Positions 30,580-43,693 of a DNA stretch of 64,000 nucleotides are shown one piece after another. The translations under genes and the position numbers were made by a program. The stretch lies in assembly GCF_018991925.1 (NCBI RefSeq), contig NW_024737068.1, forward strand, positions 4,122,947 to 4,186,946, given 5' to 3'. Position 1 is the stretch's first letter. Every line of letters starts with the position of its first letter. The notes under the pieces are model-generated. The model saw nothing but the letters and a program-made list of their open reading frames with translations. It was not told the DNA's origin and did no database searches. This stretch comes from Homarus americanus. Taxonomy: Eukaryota > Arthropoda > Malacostraca > Decapoda > Nephropidae.

Positions 30580-32454
30580 TTAGTTGAGCCGCAGATCTAT
30601 GCGGCATTCAGTGACTGTAGCCTCATAGTCAATATCTGCAGCAGTTGTCGGAGTAGGGGCAGAAGCTCTCGTTCCCCTGAGGCAGAGCAAAGCCGACCGA
30701 AGGAGAGAGAAGGACAGTCGACATCTCATCCAGGCTGTAACATAACTTCTGGGCTGCTGCTTCTGTTCGGAGATCAACTCCGCGAGTCTGGCGTAGAAAC
30801 ATCTTGCACTTGGGCCCATCCCACCAGAGGTTGTGAACACTAGAGGAGTGAAGCTGCCTTGATCAACATTTTGAATTCTCTCCCCATATGCCCTTCTCTT
30901 GTCGTTCTCGTTCCTCCTATGTGCAGCATCGAGAGCTAGGTTACGGTGACAAACGGCCATGGGATCAAAAATCCTGATGTCGAAGAAAGCACGCTGTCCC
31001 CGCGTCCAGAATCCTCGAGCACTGACGTCCACACGGGCTTCGTTAGATGTGTTTGAAGTCCTGTGTTGGAAGATCTCGCCATCCAGTGGAAGGAGGGTCG
31101 GTTCTACCATGACGTCCCGGCAGATTTCCTTCAACATATTTGCTGTGAGATCCCTTACCTCGTCATGCCTCATGCATATGAAGCCCCCCTTCTTGCAGAC
31201 CATGGCGTGATCGCCATCATAGGAAGAGCCACACACGCATTGGGAGGGCAAACCATCTACTGGCCAACCGTACCTTAGAGCAATGGCATCTGTAAATTCT
31301 TGTTTGTTAAGGCTGAAACCATTTGCCCTTATCGGTAACGTAGTTAACCAGTTCGAGGCGCCCACCTCCTGCGCTATAGCTACTTTTTTTGTCAAATTTT
31401 CTGGAGCCTGCAGCAATAGTTGCTGCAACATGTCATTTTGGCAGTGCTGCCGATCTGTTGTAATGGACCTACGGATCTTATTTACTTCGCTGGTGTCCAC
31501 TTCCCCTGTTGCATTCTGGGCTATTATGTGGTCAGTGAGGGCTGCCGTGAGCTTAAGTGAATTTTGATGTTCAGAGTCAGCAATCTCCTCTGGATTAGTT
31601 AGTCCCATCCCTCCCAGTCTTGGTGGAAGTGCAAGAAGTGTTCTTTCTGCTAGGGTTAAGTCAGGGTGTTTCACTAGTTTGGGAATGAACTTGACACTGA
31701 TTGCTTCTTCCAAAGGGTGGAGGAGGGGTCCGATCTCAGGGATGGTACGCATCAGGTAGTTCCAACGATGCTTGACTCCATGGGTGAATGCTGCAAAGGC
31801 CGCATGTGGCTCTGTGTTAGCAATCTCCGATAGAGCTTGGATTTCGCTAACCCACTCATTCACCTTTCCCGCTACGTAATCGGTCTTGAAGTCCGTAGTG
31901 CCAATTACTGCGCCTAGATGTCTTTGGCCGTCCTTAGTTATTTTGACCTCACTTTCGCCGAAAACCTCCAATGCCCGATCATAATGATCTGGCTTCACGA
32001 TGAGGAAGGATTTGCTGGCGTTTGGGTGGTACCCTATTTGTGGACCTCGCGATGTTACCAGGTCCCACCACTTTTTGATGTCCTCCACTTTTCCGGCTCC
32101 TGTAAGGTCATCAGCATATGCCACTTGTTTGACCCCAGTTGTTTCAAATTTTATTTCTTGTTGGAGCACTGATAGGCCTATTGCATACATTGCCATTGCA
32201 ACGGGGTCCCCCTGTGTTGTTCCCTCGGTCGACTGTAGGATGGTATCACCTCGTAGAGCCTTGTTGTTTACTATGTAGAGGTCTGATGGATTCCTATACG
32301 AATTTTCAACATACATCGCAAAGCTAGGACACTTGATCTTGATGTTGTGCAGTGCAGCCTTGCGGTTAAGTATGTTGAATGCGTTTGAAGCATCCACCAG
32401 GAGAACGGCCTCACAATCACGCTGCTCAAATATCAATCTCATGGCGTGAACCAA
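30580..32454 (-). CDS. Non-LTR retrotransposon RT with restriction-like endonuclease (5'-truncated)
   Basis: A 624-codon open frame. RT motifs run in order: LLVDASNAFNILNRKAAL, EGTTQGDPVAMAMYAIGL, VAYADDLTGAGKVEDI (YADD catalytic box) and the thumb segment LPPRLGGMGL. The C-terminal part holds a Cys/His cluster CVCGSSYDGDHAMVC, RHDEVRDL, then ARVDVSARGFW, AFFDIRIFDP and KRRAYGERI, resembling the PD-(D/E)XK restriction-like endonuclease of R2/NeSL/HERO-type elements. No apurinic endonuclease is seen. The start lies inside the RT, so the 5' part is missing. A HERO-like assignment is inference. Confidence 0.82.
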   Translation of the reverse strand: MVHAMRLIFEQRDCEAVLLVDASNAFNILNRKAALHNIKIKCPSFAMYVENSYRNPSDLYIVNNKALRGDTILQSTEGTTQGDPVAMAMYAIGLSVLQQEIKFETTGVKQVAYADDLTGAGKVEDIKKWWDLVTSRGPQIGYHPNASKSFLIVKPDHYDRALEVFGESEVKITKDGQRHLGAVIGTTDFKTDYVAGKVNEWVSEIQALSEIANTEPHAAFAAFTHGVKHRWNYLMRTIPEIGPLLHPLEEAISVKFIPKLVKHPDLTLAERTLLALPPRLGGMGLTNPEEIADSEHQNSLKLTAALTDHIIAQNATGEVDTSEVNKIRRSITTDRQHCQNDMLQQLLLQAPENLTKKVAIAQEVGASNWLTTLPIRANGFSLNKQEFTDAIALRYGWPVDGLPSQCVCGSSYDGDHAMVCKKGGFICMRHDEVRDLTANMLKEICRDVMVEPTLLPLDGEIFQHRTSNTSNEARVDVSARGFWTRGQRAFFDIRIFDPMAVCHRNLALDAAHRRNENDKRRAYGERIQNVDQGSFTPLVFTTSGGMGPSARCFYARLAELISEQKQQPRSYVTAWMRCRLSFSLLRSALLCLRGTRASAPTPTTAADIDYEATVTECRIDLRLN

Positions 32455-32540
32455 TACTACTACTACTACTTTTTTTTAAATAATGGCCTGCAGCCTCCCC
32501 CAATAGCCATACCTTCGCCCCCATTTAATTACCTTAATAA
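32446..32540 (-). repeat. Second copy of the RLE element 3' tail, upstream of its RT
   Basis: The same GGCTATTGGGGGAGGCTG...AAAAAAAGTAGTAGTAGTATTGG string abuts the truncated RT frame. It is the end of an older copy into whose tail the present element apparently inserted, or a head-to-tail tandem. Confidence 0.7.
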
Positions 32541-32554
32541 TAATAATAATAATA

Positions 32555-32604
<50 letters not shown>
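32534..32604. repeat. (TAA)n microsatellite
   Basis: AATAATAAT run. A longer one is at 33238-33330, and (ATT)n at 43645-43695. Confidence 0.95.
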
Positions 32605-32606
<2 letters not shown>

Positions 32607-32767
32607 TATAGTGTACATCAGTGGGTCTTATTATAGGCAGGGCCCTCAGTAACGGCGTTAAGGTAGAGTGTACAGCACAAGTGACCTCCGCCACACACCT
32701 GGACCTGCTGATTGATGTTAATTGATAGAATACCTGTCCACCACGTGACCTATCTCACCTGTGTGGC

Positions 32768-32768
<1 letters not shown>

Positions 32769-32820
<52 letters not shown>
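32769..32820. repeat. (TC)n microsatellite
   Basis: About 26 TC units with a 200-base C/T-rich tail. A twin (TC)n with the same kind of tail is at 36609-37060. Confidence 0.95.
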
Positions 32821-32824
<4 letters not shown>

Positions 32825-33162
32825 ACTGGATCCCATTCCTTTCCTCCATCCTCGGATTTCCCTCCTTCTCTCCATCCTTGTGTCCTCTTATTTCTCCTTC
32901 TCTCCGTTTCCATCCTCCTCCCTACCTTTCCTCCTTACTCCCTCCTTCTTCCCTCCACTTCCGGATCTCCCTTCCTCTTTCCCTACTTCTATCTTTCATT
33001 CCCCTTCTCCCTCCCTCCCTCCCTCCCTCCCCCATGCGTCCCTGGCCCAATTTTCAGGTCATCAATATGATAGCTTACCATATTGACTTGATTAACCATA
33101 AAACACCTGGGCGAAGTTTATCCCTCTCCCAAGGTGTTGTACACAGTGTCTGTCTGTATTAG

Positions 33163-33332
<170 letters not shown>

Positions 33333-33953
33333 TAGAACCATAAACAAATGCAAAAAAAAAAAAGATCAATAGTGAGAAACGATACATAAAAGTTGTGTTG
33401 TCAAAGAAAGAGAAACAATTGAGACCCTGCAATTGTGTGTAAATGAGGCAGAAAATCAGATCAGCAACCTGGGACTTGGTCACAATTTTCGTGATGCCAT
33501 ATGGCAGCAGAGTCTACCATTAGACAATACATTATGCTTCCAATATCTTCCCAGGCGGTAGTAACTCCCTGTTTGGTAGCTGCCTACTACCTACAACCTA
33601 ACTGTGTATGATACTTACGTATATTACACTACACAAAATAACCACGCACTTGACTACACATACGTATGCACGACTGTATGCAGATTGTAAATAGAAAAAG
33701 ACGTGTATGTGGAGTTTGGATTTATTGCTTTCAGGTAGGATTTAATTACCAAAGGATTAACAATAAGAATGACGGATTACTTGTAGATTACAGTAGTTAG
33801 ATTAAGTAGGGGATTAAGCAGTAAATAGACACGGATTACTAGTGGATTAATCAGGTCAGAAGAAAGGCCAGGGGAGAGGAGTGATTAGTAAGGAAGGTTT
33901 AACAGTAAGTTCCTGTATTTCCGGTTTCATACAAGGTCAGTACAGGAAGTAAC

Positions 33954-33959
33954 ATGAAG
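33954..33959 (+). CDS. Possible two-codon first exon (Met-Lys)
   Basis: ATGAAG is followed directly by a strong donor GTGAGT, phase 0, which fits the exon beginning at 34800. Such tiny coding first exons exist, but this one rests on a single splice site. Confidence 0.2.
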
Positions 33960-34254
33960 GTGAGTGTATGTGTGTGTGTGTGTGTGAAAGAGATACTAAC
34001 TTAATTTACTCTAATCTTAGAAAGAGAGACAGACAAACAGAGTGACCAATGATAGTAAAAACTCAACTAACGAATGAACTAACAGACTCTCAGCTACGCC
34101 AGACTCCCTCATTAAATATGGCCGACAAAAAAAAGCCAAAGCCTCTAAGTGCTTATAAAATGAGTGTTTATATAAGAAGGTCACTTGAGAGCCTTGAGCC
34201 ATACTCCTCGTCCTTGTTGAGTATTCGCCATGTGTTTTGACCGTGGCATTGTCG

Positions 34255-34760
34255 AGGTTGGCAGGAGAGATGTCTGGTGTGGGAGGGAGTGAGGGTGGGG
34301 TGTGGGAGGGAGTGAGGGTGGGGTGTGGGAGAGAGTGAGGGGAGGGTGATGGTGGGGTGTGGGAGGGGTGAGGGTGGGTGTGATGGTGGGGTGTGGGAGG
34401 GAGTGAATGTGGTGGTGGGGAGGAGGGGTGTGGGAGGGAGTGAAGGTGATGGTGGGGAGGAGGTGTGTGGAAGGGATTGGGGGTAATAAAGGGGAAAAGA
34501 AATGTGGGAAGGAATGAGTGTGATGGCGAGGATGGGGGTAGGGTGAGTGGGAATGGGATGAGGTTTTGAAGTGTTGGGTGAGGTAAAGTGTACTGGGGTT
34601 GGGTGGGGGAGGAGCAGTGTGCGGGAGGGTTACTGGTAGTGCTGCAGGTGTTGTGGTTGGTAGAGGGGAGTGACGAGCACAGGTGTGAGGTGGGGGTATG
34701 TAGGGGCGGGGGGGGTAGGTGTGAGGTGGAGGTGCTGGTGGAGGGGGGGGGGGGCAGAGT
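34255..34760 (+). repeat. G-rich minisatellite ahead of the coiled-coil gene exon
   Basis: Units of GGTGTGGGAGGGAGTGAGGG. Many runs of three or more G, including one of about 13 near 34745, could form quadruplexes. It ends 40 bases before the acceptor. Confidence 0.8.
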
Positions 34761-34799
34761 GAGGCACTACAGCCCTGGCAAACACACTACCCGTCACAG

Positions 34800-35687
34800 G
34801 TGTTGAGAGACTCACCTGAGAAGGAGGTCCGGATGGCTCGCACGGACCTTGGTCACCATCACCGGTGGTTACCAGCATCAGGGGTAAACGAAGAGGAGGA
34901 AGGGCTGTTGGCTGGGGACCTGGGCTGCGGTCCTGGTCGAACTCAGCTCCTCGACCAGTTGGCTAAAGAGGAATACTACAGTAGTGTGAGGTTTGCCGTC
35001 GGCTACCAGGAGCTACAGGCACGCTGGTCGACGGACTGGGCTACTGATGGATTTAGGGTCATGGACACCTCCCAGCCATCCTCCAGAACGAATACGTCGC
35101 ACCTTTCACCACTTGATGAGTCTCCAGTGGCTCCTTCCTGCCCCCTACATGACGATTCTCCTAAAGGGCAACATTCATTCCTCCATTCACTTCAGAAGTC
35201 ATCCAAGGGGTCATCGTCCTCGCGGGCTGACATGCCGACAAGGAAACACTCCCTTCTTCTCCCCCTTCCCGAGTTTTCTGCAGCGTCCTCGTCAGGGTAT
35301 GTGGACGTGGGTGATTCACGGTGGCGCCGCAGTAGAAGGTGGGGCTCCTCGACGGATTGTTCTCCCCTGGGGACGCCATCACCGCTCTTATCAACAGCTC
35401 CTTCTCCCATTGCTTCGTCCCCCTCCACTTCCCTCACCTCCTCCCCCAGACGGATCAGGGCGCGTCATAGAGACACTATCGGGGTGTCGTCGTGTACGTC
35501 ATCGCCTGGATGTGCATTGTCGTCAGGGTCGTACTGCTGTGGGGACGACGAGGGTCCCAGCGAGGAGCTCCACGACGACCACAGCGCAGAGGGACGACGT
35601 GGAGGGCTGCTGGAGGCCATACGACGTGTGTTACACAACCTAAGACGACGACCGCAACAACACACCACCACCCCCTTACACGGCCAG
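34800..35687 (+). CDS. Coiled-coil protein, large Ser-rich exon
   Basis: 296 codons between CCGTCACAG| and CGGCCAG|GTAGGT, phase 0. An in-frame ATG lies 11 codons in (MARTDLGHHH). GC content is clearly higher than the surrounding AT-rich DNA. Confidence 0.65.
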
Positions 35688-36606
35688 GTAGGTCACCAGC
35701 CTATATCACTACGAGAGAGAGAGAGAGAGAGTGTGTATACCCCGGTCCTCATCAAGCACCTGTTGTAACACTCTTCTCTCTCTATCCTAACTTTATTCAT
35801 CTGTAGTGTTCAAAAAAACTGTTCATACTGTAGGTGTTGATAGTCATTACTGTACTTACCTACATAAACATACCTTCTACTTCGTCTGTTATGAGGATAA
35901 ACTACGAGTCTATATCATTAGTGGCCTTACTAAGGTAAGAATATTGTATGTCACGTTGTTTGTTTACTATCACAAAATAAATTCGTTATTATCATTCACT
36001 CGTGGCAGCATAATATGGCGCTGTGTTTATTAATATATTGTCTCTGGATTGATTTTAGCACTGGTTTATTTGTATGACGTCATGTGTATAAACAGTTCCC
36101 ATTGCTCTCTGGGTATTGACGTCATTGCCAGAGAAAAATTCTGATTAGCTTAGCTTGTGTGACGTACTTGCATGATGTCATTACTTGAAGCGGTCTGACT
36201 GGTTTGGATGTAACACGTCATCAATTTTTGTTGCAACAGCCAATCAAAATTGACATAGCTTCAACAAACAGGAAACCTGAACCAAAACAAATACTGTAGA
36301 CACCTTCCTGGGTCGCCATCAAGTGAATGAACCAATCAGAGGGGTTCCCGGCAAATTACCTTCCGTCTCGCTGGAGTTACCCTTCATAACAAAATATCCG
36401 CTTCCTCCTTTCAACCATTGATGCGCTCATCTCTATATTTTCTTTCTAGTTAAACTGTACTGTGTAATGTATGTTTCTTAATGAATGCCTTTAGTATACT
36501 TTATACTTGCATTGTGAGGATTCGAGTTTGCTTTGAAGTTCGATCCCTTGATGGTACTGGTTTGATGTTTCGAACTATTAACCCATTCAAGGTAGACAAA
36601 CACGTA

Positions 36607-36661
<55 letters not shown>

Positions 36662-37212
36662 GTACCCTATCTATCTACCATTCTCTCATCTTTGTTCTTA
36701 CCATTTACCACTACGCGACGGGGACAGGAATGAGGGCGTCCTTCTCCTCCCCCCTTTACACAGGTGTTATTCTTCCTCCTCTCCCCCTTTCACTTCCTAC
36801 TTCCTTTATACTCTCACTACTTCCTCTTCCTGCTGTTTTCTTCTCTTCCTTCTTTTCCTCCATCCTCCTCCCCTCCCATTCCTTATCGATCCCTCCCCTC
36901 CTCCTTATTTATCCTCCATCCGTCTCTCTCTTCTCTCTCCTCTTCTACCTTTCTCTCTACCTCTGATTCACCCCTCTCATCTTATCCCTTCCTTTCTCCC
37001 TCTCCTCCCCCCCTTCCTTCTCTCCTTCTCACCCTTTCTTCCCTCTTCCTCTCCTTTCGTCTCTTTGTCTCTACCCCACACGGAAACACAATCCCTTGAG
37101 CCAGGTGTGGTGCAAGGTCTCACACACCTGTGCCCACCACAAGGACAAAGGTGCTTCAACAGATGTCTTTTCCGTCACCTATTGACTGTTATCACCAGGT
37201 ATGTGTGCGCGC

Positions 37213-37251
<39 letters not shown>

Positions 37252-37258
37252 CGCGCGC

Positions 37259-37324
<66 letters not shown>

Positions 37325-40300
37325 GCATAAATGTATTGCTACTAAATATTCAACCTTGGTTTACACACACACACACACCACCTCTTATACCTTACCTCTC
37401 ACTCCTCTCCTCCCCCACCCCACTTCTCACTCCTCTCCTCATTCCCTCAACAGCTGTTAATTATATCGATTTTTCATTTCCTACGGGTGTGTGTGTGTGT
37501 GTGTGTGTGTGTGTTTATATGTTTATATATGTGTATGTGTGTGTTTGTGTTTATATATGTGTTTGTGTTTGTGTGTGTGTGTGTGTACAGTACAGTACAG
37601 TATAGTATAGTATATTCATGTACATAACTGACTCAGTCACCTCTGGCAGCAGGTGGCAGAGTTGGAGGCCGAGCTGGAGTCCTACAAACAGCTGAGTGTG
37701 GCCAAGAGACAGGCAGCAGACCTCCTCAAGCACCAGGTGAGTGTCTGTCCGTCTGTCTGTCGAGGATAAACATGTGTGTAGGTTAGTGTCATAAGCAATA
37801 TGAAGTGTCATTGGTGGAGGTAATGAAAGTTACGTCATCAATGTGGAATGTAAATAGTGTTGGGTCGAGAAGTGAACCTTGAAGTATACTCCAACACTGA
37901 TGTTGGAGTAGAAAGGAAGTGAACTATAAATCGTGTGTATGAACTTACTGTACAAGTTTTCAATGGCTGAAGTTGTTCGGATAAACACGTAATATGCAAG
38001 TTACTTTGTTAGTCCGTTTCCCTAACATATTTGAGAGGGAAACTAAAGAGACTTACAAAAATAGGTTATTGCTGTTTGATAGTCTATGTACAGCACAATA
38101 TCATATAAGGCGCAATGGAGTTAATGTGTTTATACGTCGCGGCCGCTTGGCAACGCCACCGTCGCGGGAGGATAAAAATTAACACTTGGGTGCTCCATCC
38201 TCCTTGGTCCCAGAATTCTTGGTTAAGGCCACAGGCCACGTGTGAGTGACGTGAGGCAGGTGTATGGTAGAGTCAAGGCTACGTGTGTGGCAGGTATGAG
38301 ACAGGTGTGTAGTGAAACTGTGGGTATGTAAGCCATTTTGTGGGCTAGGAAAAAATATATGATTTTTAAGGTCTTTTGGTGTTTTGTTTGTATTTGTGTC
38401 TGAATTAATATGTGTGTGTTTATTTGTATATATTGTATATAGTTATGTTTTTGAGTGTGTATGTGTACCATATTTCAAACTGGATGTGCTACAGTTCTCT
38501 AAAACACACACACACACACACATAAGATACGTCCCTCACGCTAACGTTCCTCCTCTACAACATGCAGTAGTACCCCCTGAAACGTCTGCAATACAAACAA
38601 TCACCCCTTGAGATTTTTAACCACACATCAACTCCCCATTCAACCACGAGTAGCTACCTCCCCTGACACACCTGAGGGCCCTTAAATTATGTGTAACTCC
38701 CTCTAACACAGCTGCACCTCTCAACTAATATCTGTCCCTACGAGTATCCCCCTGATAATGCCTTATACTGCGTGCACCAGCCCCCTGAAACACTAGCACC
38801 ACTCACATCCCCCCTTAAAACACCTGTACGACTCACAACCTCCTTTAACACCTCCTTAAAACACCTGTACGACTCACAACCTCTCTTAACATCTACTTAA
38901 AACACCTGTACGACTCACAACCTCCCTTAACATCTACTTAAAACACCTGTACGACTAACAACCTCCCTTAACATCTACTTAAAACACCTGTACAACTAAC
39001 AACCTCCCTTAACACCTCCTTAAAACACCTGTACGACTCACAACCCCCCTTAACACCTCCTTAAAACACCTGTACGACTCACAACCTCCCTTAACACCTT
39101 AAAACACCTGTACGACTCACAACCTCCCTTAACACCACCTTAAAACACCTGTACGACTCACAACCTCCCTTAACACCACCTTAAAACACCTGTACGACTC
39201 ACAACCTCCCTTAAAACACCTGTACGACTAACAACCTCCCTTAACACCTCCTTAAAACACCTGTACGACTCACAACCTCCCTTAACACCTCCTTAAAACA
39301 CCTGTACGACTAACAACCTCCCTTAACACCTCCTTAAAACACCTGTACGACTCACAACCTCCCTTAACACTCCCTCAAAACACCTGTAAGATGGATAACC
39401 CTTCTTCCCTCTCAGTCTACATGTGGAGACACCCCCTAAAACAGCTGCTTACTCCTGTCTCTGCAGCTGATGGAGGCGCTGTACGAGCAGGTGGTGAGGC
39501 AGGTGGAGGAGAAGCACCGCAGGAGACAGCTGGAGCAGGAACTGATGGCCCTCGAGTTTGAGGTCCACCAGTTGAGGTCCACAACACGGCGTCAAGACTT
39601 CAACGACCTTGACACTCAGCTGCTGAAGTGAGTGAGAGAGAGAGAGAGAGAGACGTAGGGGAGGTAGAGTGTGAAGTGAGAGAGAGAGGTGGGGTGTGCA
39701 GAAAGAGATGTGTGAACTCTTAGAACAATCTACCAGAAAGTGTTGTGACGGCACTGAGTGTGAGCTCTTTCAAGACCAGACTTTACCAATGCTAGAGCAA
39801 GTTCAAATACATTCAGGAGCCAGTGCATGCCCAGTACTTGCCAATAGTGCGTAACAAAGACGTGACCGATCGCCCAAGCGGCTAACAAGCTGATCAGCGG
39901 TGAAGAGGATAAAAGTAAAATAGAAGTTTGAAGGAGAGAGAGAGAGGGGGGGGGGTTGAAAAAGGAAGGGGAGAGGAGAGATAGAGACAGACGAACAGAC
40001 AAAGCTCGAGCAGACACACATACATACAATATTCCTCATGGTTGAATAAATGTATGTAAAGTCCCCCAAAAAAGTATCGTTAGCCATGGGGGTCTATGTG
40101 ATTAGAGGCTTTCTGAGCAATGTTACTCGACCTGTATCTGAACGGTTGGTAGTTCTACAGATGCGACATTCGAGCATGAATGATAATATACGTTTTAGTG
40201 ATACATTATTATAGCTTAATGGATTTCTTGTTATATTAAAGTGTGTAGTATGCCATACAAGGAAGACTTCCTCTCCCAATCCTACCCCATATGTAGCTGT

Positions 40301-43300
40301 TACTGCTATGGTGAGCAGATATACCAACTTATGATGATGCATTTCGTCTAATGTTTCAAATTGTAGCAACGGAAATCTAACGATATTTTGGGGTGGACTT
40401 TTCATAACGAACAATATAGAACAATGATAACCACACAATAACACAGAACAATTACAATCAATACAGGTGAACTAGGGCTTTTTCAGAGAAACAGCTGATA
40501 CGACGTCAGCTGGGCTCACAACTGATTCATGATGTCAGCCACCCGGGCCGTGACGTAAACCACCATAGTCGTGACGTCACACCTCAGCTCGACGATTGCT
40601 CTCGGGTAATAAATACTTTTATTTTTTCGGTTGTTGTTGTTCTCCAAATGATATTAAAAGGTTTGCCTGTCTCATACTTACTGAAGTAACAAGGCAGTTG
40701 TTATATCACTCTGATTTAAGCAGTCACCTTTATATAGTAAACACTTTTACCAGCGGCTACCTGTATATAGTGAACACTTACCAGCGGCCGCCTCTATACA
40801 GTATAGTGAACACTTATACCACCGGTCAACTCTATATATAGTTGGAAGACAAAGGTAGATAGATAGACAGATAGATAGTGATAGATAGAATGACAAGCCG
40901 ATAAAGTGGTATATATATTACTAAAGACTGACAGGCAAAATAAAAAATAGTATTGTATAAATAAAGCGATAGATAAATAGAAAGACGGGCAGTGACGTCA
41001 AGGGTACAGAACTAAAAGAAAAAAAATACAAAAATCTTGAGAATTACCCTAATAGGAATTATGTATATCTCTTAAAAGCAAATGTACCCTCAGAACAAAC
41101 TGAAGAATATCTCGTAAATAATGTGAAATGTTGTGGCTTCCATTAAATTCTCGTGGGTACACACATGTCCTTACACAACACTCAATACCTTCTAGCGACG
41201 TCATTAAAGGCAGAGACTCGAGAAAACAGACACAAATACAGCAATAAACAGAGAGAAAGAGATAAACAGAATAATTAATAAAGAGTACACGTAAGTTGAT
41301 AAATAAACCCCAAAATAGAGAAATAACACGGTGTACCAGACAAAAAAAATAACGGATAAATGAACGATTGGAAACACGAGCGTCGGGCAATAACAAAACA
41401 AAGACACGTAGTGATTATTCTCTTGTACGATTCACTGAGACTTGCTTGATTTAATACCATTTAAAGCATTTTGGCAAATAAATGGATAACTGGAGGTATA
41501 CCTGACGCCTTCGACCGTATAATTAATACAAGTAACTTAAAAATATTTAAGTAACGAATAAGTATATACATAAACACATATTTCACCTTGGGGTATAATT
41601 ACAAACATGGCTAGTAGGAATGTGCTGAGAGAGAGAGGGGGGGGGGGTGGAGACTAGGTATACATGTGTTAAAACAGGTGTGACATTGGCCTTCATTCGT
41701 GTGTGTGTACGGTTACTGCCCTCTCTTTTTTCTGAGTTATAAATCTTTATCAATTTTAAGGTGCTTTTATTTTATAGAAGTGGAAACAAGATATTATTAT
41801 TATTAGTAGTAGTAGTAGTAGTATGTAAATGCCTGGGAATTAGGGATAGAAATCCCTTACCAGACTAATCAGGTTCTTACTTAATAAAGGAAAGTCAAGG
41901 ACCATGGTTTTCTGAGGAATAGCAAGCAACCGTTTGAGATTGACATCTCTTTACTATTAAAAAATATAACAAAACTCTGACACCACTCAACAACATGAAA
42001 TAATTACGGGAGTTAAACAATTAATGCAGTTAATAGTTAATGGAGTTAAACAATTAAGGGAATCGAACAATTAATGGGAGTCAACAATTAATAGAATCGA
42101 ACAATAAAGGGGAGTCAGCAATTAATGGGATCAAACTACCATAGAATCAAACAATGAACAGATATTTCCTACGGCAGTGGCCCTGGGGGAAGGTTCTGGA
42201 ACACGGTGATGCATCCTCAGGGTAGGGAAGCGTCCATTCAACTCCACATGCGAGAGACAGAGGCAGCTTGTCTTGAAATGGCAGGAGAACACCGGGGCAC
42301 AGACGGAATGAGATGAACTGACGGTCGTGGTATGTGGTAGTGGTAGATGACCAGAGGGTTGGCAGTTGATAGGTGAAGGTCTGGGGACACAGCCCACGAC
42401 CTATGATGAGATCACAGCCAGAATTTGACGAACAGCAGGGTAGCTAGATAGTGACTGCATGCACTAGCGTAGCTAGGGGGGGGCGGGGGGGGCGGTCCGC
42501 CCCGGGCGGCACTTTTGGGGGGCGGCACTTTTGGGTCTGCTCATCACCCATATCTGCAGCTACTGGAGACGTTAATCCATCCCTTTGTATCGGCGGCAAG
42601 TTAATCCTTGTCGTGTCTGACCTAACACCTGACCCACATCATCACGGCCACGTCATGAGCTACACCCTTGCTATGCGCCCCCCCCGCCACACACACAACC
42701 TGTAACCTGTTGAGGATTAAGGAAACAACTTCAAACAAGTACGCCAGTGTCAAATAGATCACGATCACGACGACATTGATAAAGAGGAGTTCCTCGTTGA
42801 GAGAAAAAGACTTCAGCATTTTGTTGCTGTTGCTGCTATAACTATTAAAGACAGAATACAGACGTGGAAAGAAGGCCCCCTTGAACTTTTGCAGTTTATT
42901 CAAAAGTATAACCTTGGGAACTCGGTTCCAAATATAGTAATAATGCTGAGGATTTTCCTCACAATTGCTGTTAGTGTTGCTACCTGTGAGAGGAGTTTTT
43001 CGAAACTAAAACTGATCAAGAATTACATAAGATCTACTATGAGCACCTTGCGGTTGAGAAATCTTGCCATACTGTCTATAGAGCGACAATTGACAGATGA
43101 AATAGTTTTTGACAATGTCACTGAAGAATTTGCCAACAAAAAACAAGAAAAGTTACTTTGTAGAAAGTTGTAGTTTTCATTTCAGAAATAAAGATGGTCC
43201 TAATTTTTTACACTTTTTTACTTTTTTCCCTATACTATATGTCATTTTTGCTTTTTGTTTAACTGTTACTTATAAAGTTTAAGTATGTTTGGGGTGTATT

Positions 43301-43644
43301 TAAAGCATACTATATTTGAGTATGTGAAAGTACAGTAATATTATAATGGTACACAAACTATTTAATATATATATAAGAGTGAGTCACTGTGCAATATGTA
43401 TTTTTTGTGGGGGCACGGGGGGGGGTGGGGGGGCGGCAAACTCAAGAACCGCCCCAGGCGGCACACACTCTAGCTACGCCACTGACTGCATGGCGGCTGG
43501 GGTGAATCTGCTTTTGACACAGGTAGCAGCTGCCGTTCTCACCTCTATCCAACCTCCTAAGTGTTGTCCGCACCAGCAAACGAGAGAGTTAGCAGTGGTA
43601 ACGAGCAGGAAGATCGTTTCCGCCCTTACATAGTAGTAGTAGTA

Positions 43645-43693
<49 letters not shown>

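Larger units (their letters stand above)
35688..37652. other. Intron 1 of the coiled-coil gene
   Basis: It holds the CRE-like cluster, a (TC)n block with a long pyrimidine tail, and the (GT)n/(GC)n block. No exon was found in it. Confidence 0.55.

Noticed and set aside
34993..35643. 216-codon overlapping frame inside the Ser-rich exon
   Set aside because: High GC and low complexity leave several frames open. Only the chosen frame connects through good splice sites to the coiled-coil exons.
36481..37605. Frames rich in Ser/Leu/Pro and Cys-Val
   Set aside because: They are translations of (TC)n, pyrimidine-rich and (GT)n DNA within an intron.
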